Assembly (NCBI GenBank): GCA_007127425.1
Contig: SKZJ01000304.1
Span: 1-6,495, forward strand
From: Wenzhouxiangella sp.
GTDB lineage: Bacteria; Pseudomonadota; Gammaproteobacteria; Xanthomonadales; Wenzhouxiangellaceae
Direction: 5' to 3'
Length of the DNA: 6,495 bases
The position numbers were made by a program, and so were the translations under genes. The notes beneath the pieces are model-generated. The model was not told the origin of the DNA. It searched no databases and was given only the letters and a program-made list of their open reading frames with translations. Positions 5,902 through 6,495 of the stretch are shown piece after piece (within the stretch, counting starts at the first letter, position 1; the number at the start of each line of letters is the position of its first letter).

Positions 5902-6495
5902 ATGAAGAATTCAAACACTTCATCGCGTGCCAACGGCGACCGGGGCACGCTGACGCCAACCGACTGGGAACAGGCGGCTTTGGAGCTGATTGCCGACAAG
6001 GGCGTCAGCAGCCTGGGTGTGGAACCGCTGGCACGCCGCCTCGACATCACCAAGGGCAGCTTCTACTGGCATTTCCCCGGTCGCAACGAGCTACTGGTGG
6101 CCGCGCTGGAGCGCTGGGAAAATCAGGACCGCCAGCATTTGAAGGTGTCGCTGGGCGCCGATATGCCGCCCGCCCAGCGCCTGGCCCAGTTCGTCTGGCG
6201 CACCAGCCAGCAGACACTGACCCACCGCATCTATCTCGCCCTTTGCGCCGCGCCCGAAGATCCGCGCATCGGCCCGGTGCTCAAACGGGTCACGGCCCGT
6301 CGCATTCAGCACCTGGCGGCCGCTGTCGAGGAGCTCGGACTGGAACCCGCTGCCGCCCGCCAGCGCGCCAACCTGCTGTACTCATCCTACGTCGGCTACC
6401 TGCAACTCCAGGCCCAGGAACTGGTGCCCAACCCCGGTGCACCGGAATTCGAGCAGTATGTGGGGCACGTGATTCAATCGTTGATTGAAGTTTGA
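5902..6495 (+). CDS. TetR/AcrR-family transcriptional regulator
   Basis: DNA-binding repressor-type protein of 197 aa, the usual TetR length. After a polar N-terminus, the helix-turn-helix domain covers about 20-65: DWEQAALELIADKGVSSLGV (21-40) followed by EPLARRLDITKGSFYWHF (41-58), the hallmark recognition-helix motif. The C-terminal ligand-binding half (about 70-197) is helical and not ligand-diagnostic. The stop codon TGA is the last three bases of the window, so the gene is complete. ATG 5902 is preferred: it begins just before the domain, whereas the TTG at 5830 would add 24 residues of proline-rich, uncharacteristic sequence. The ATG lacks a good ribosome binding site; GGAG at 5881-5884 is better placed for a CTG at 5893, three codons earlier in frame. 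Divergent orientation to the hydrolase-fadE pair makes that operon its likely target, possibly with an acyl-CoA or fatty acid effector; this is inference. Confidence 0.92.
   Translation: MKNSNTSSRANGDRGTLTPTDWEQAALELIADKGVSSLGVEPLARRLDITKGSFYWHFPGRNELLVAALERWENQDRQHLKVSLGADMPPAQRLAQFVWRTSQQTLTHRIYLALCAAPEDPRIGPVLKRVTARRIQHLAAAVEELGLEPAAARQRANLLYSSYVGYLQLQAQELVPNPGAPEFEQYVGHVIQSLIEV

Overview
The window looks like chromosomal DNA from a high-GC gammaproteobacterium. The grounds are GC-rich codon use, a long FadE-type acyl-CoA dehydrogenase close to the Escherichia coli form, and a BtuB-type outer-membrane receptor behind a cobalamin riboswitch. No genus can be named from this sequence alone. 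Two mobile-element-like repeat structures lie in the one long intergenic region. There is no transposase, CRISPR array, tRNA or rRNA.

Layout: (1) 1-1671, minus strand: a TonB-dependent vitamin B12 receptor (btuB-like), 557 codons visible, with its C-terminus beyond the left edge. (2) 1672-2418: about 750 bases without a protein gene, mostly the btuB leader. In transcription order (right to left) it holds a heptamer-repeat element (about 2237-2400), a probable promoter (2217-2243), a complete cobalamin riboswitch aptamer (about 1981-2170), a large fold-back repeat (1795-1975), and a hairpin ending just before the btuB ribosome binding site (1686-1724). (3) 2419-4899, minus strand: fadE. (4) 4903-5781, minus strand: an alpha/beta hydrolase whose stop codon is 3 nt from the fadE start. 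(5) 5902-6495, plus strand: a TetR-family regulator, divergent from the hydrolase and ending exactly at the window edge.

How they work together: hydrolase and fadE look like one two-gene transcription unit for acyl-thioester or ester breakdown and the first oxidation step of beta-oxidation. The divergent TetR protein is the obvious candidate regulator; a short palindrome lies in the shared promoter region. btuB is on the same strand downstream of fadE but has its own promoter and a B12-responsive leader, so it is probably a separate unit. The most unusual feature is the leader: a roughly 180-nt near-palindrome sits between the riboswitch aptamer and the gene, leaving the switch's expression platform unclear. 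No undescribed multi-gene system is visible; the novelty, if any, is in the btuB leader and the repeats.
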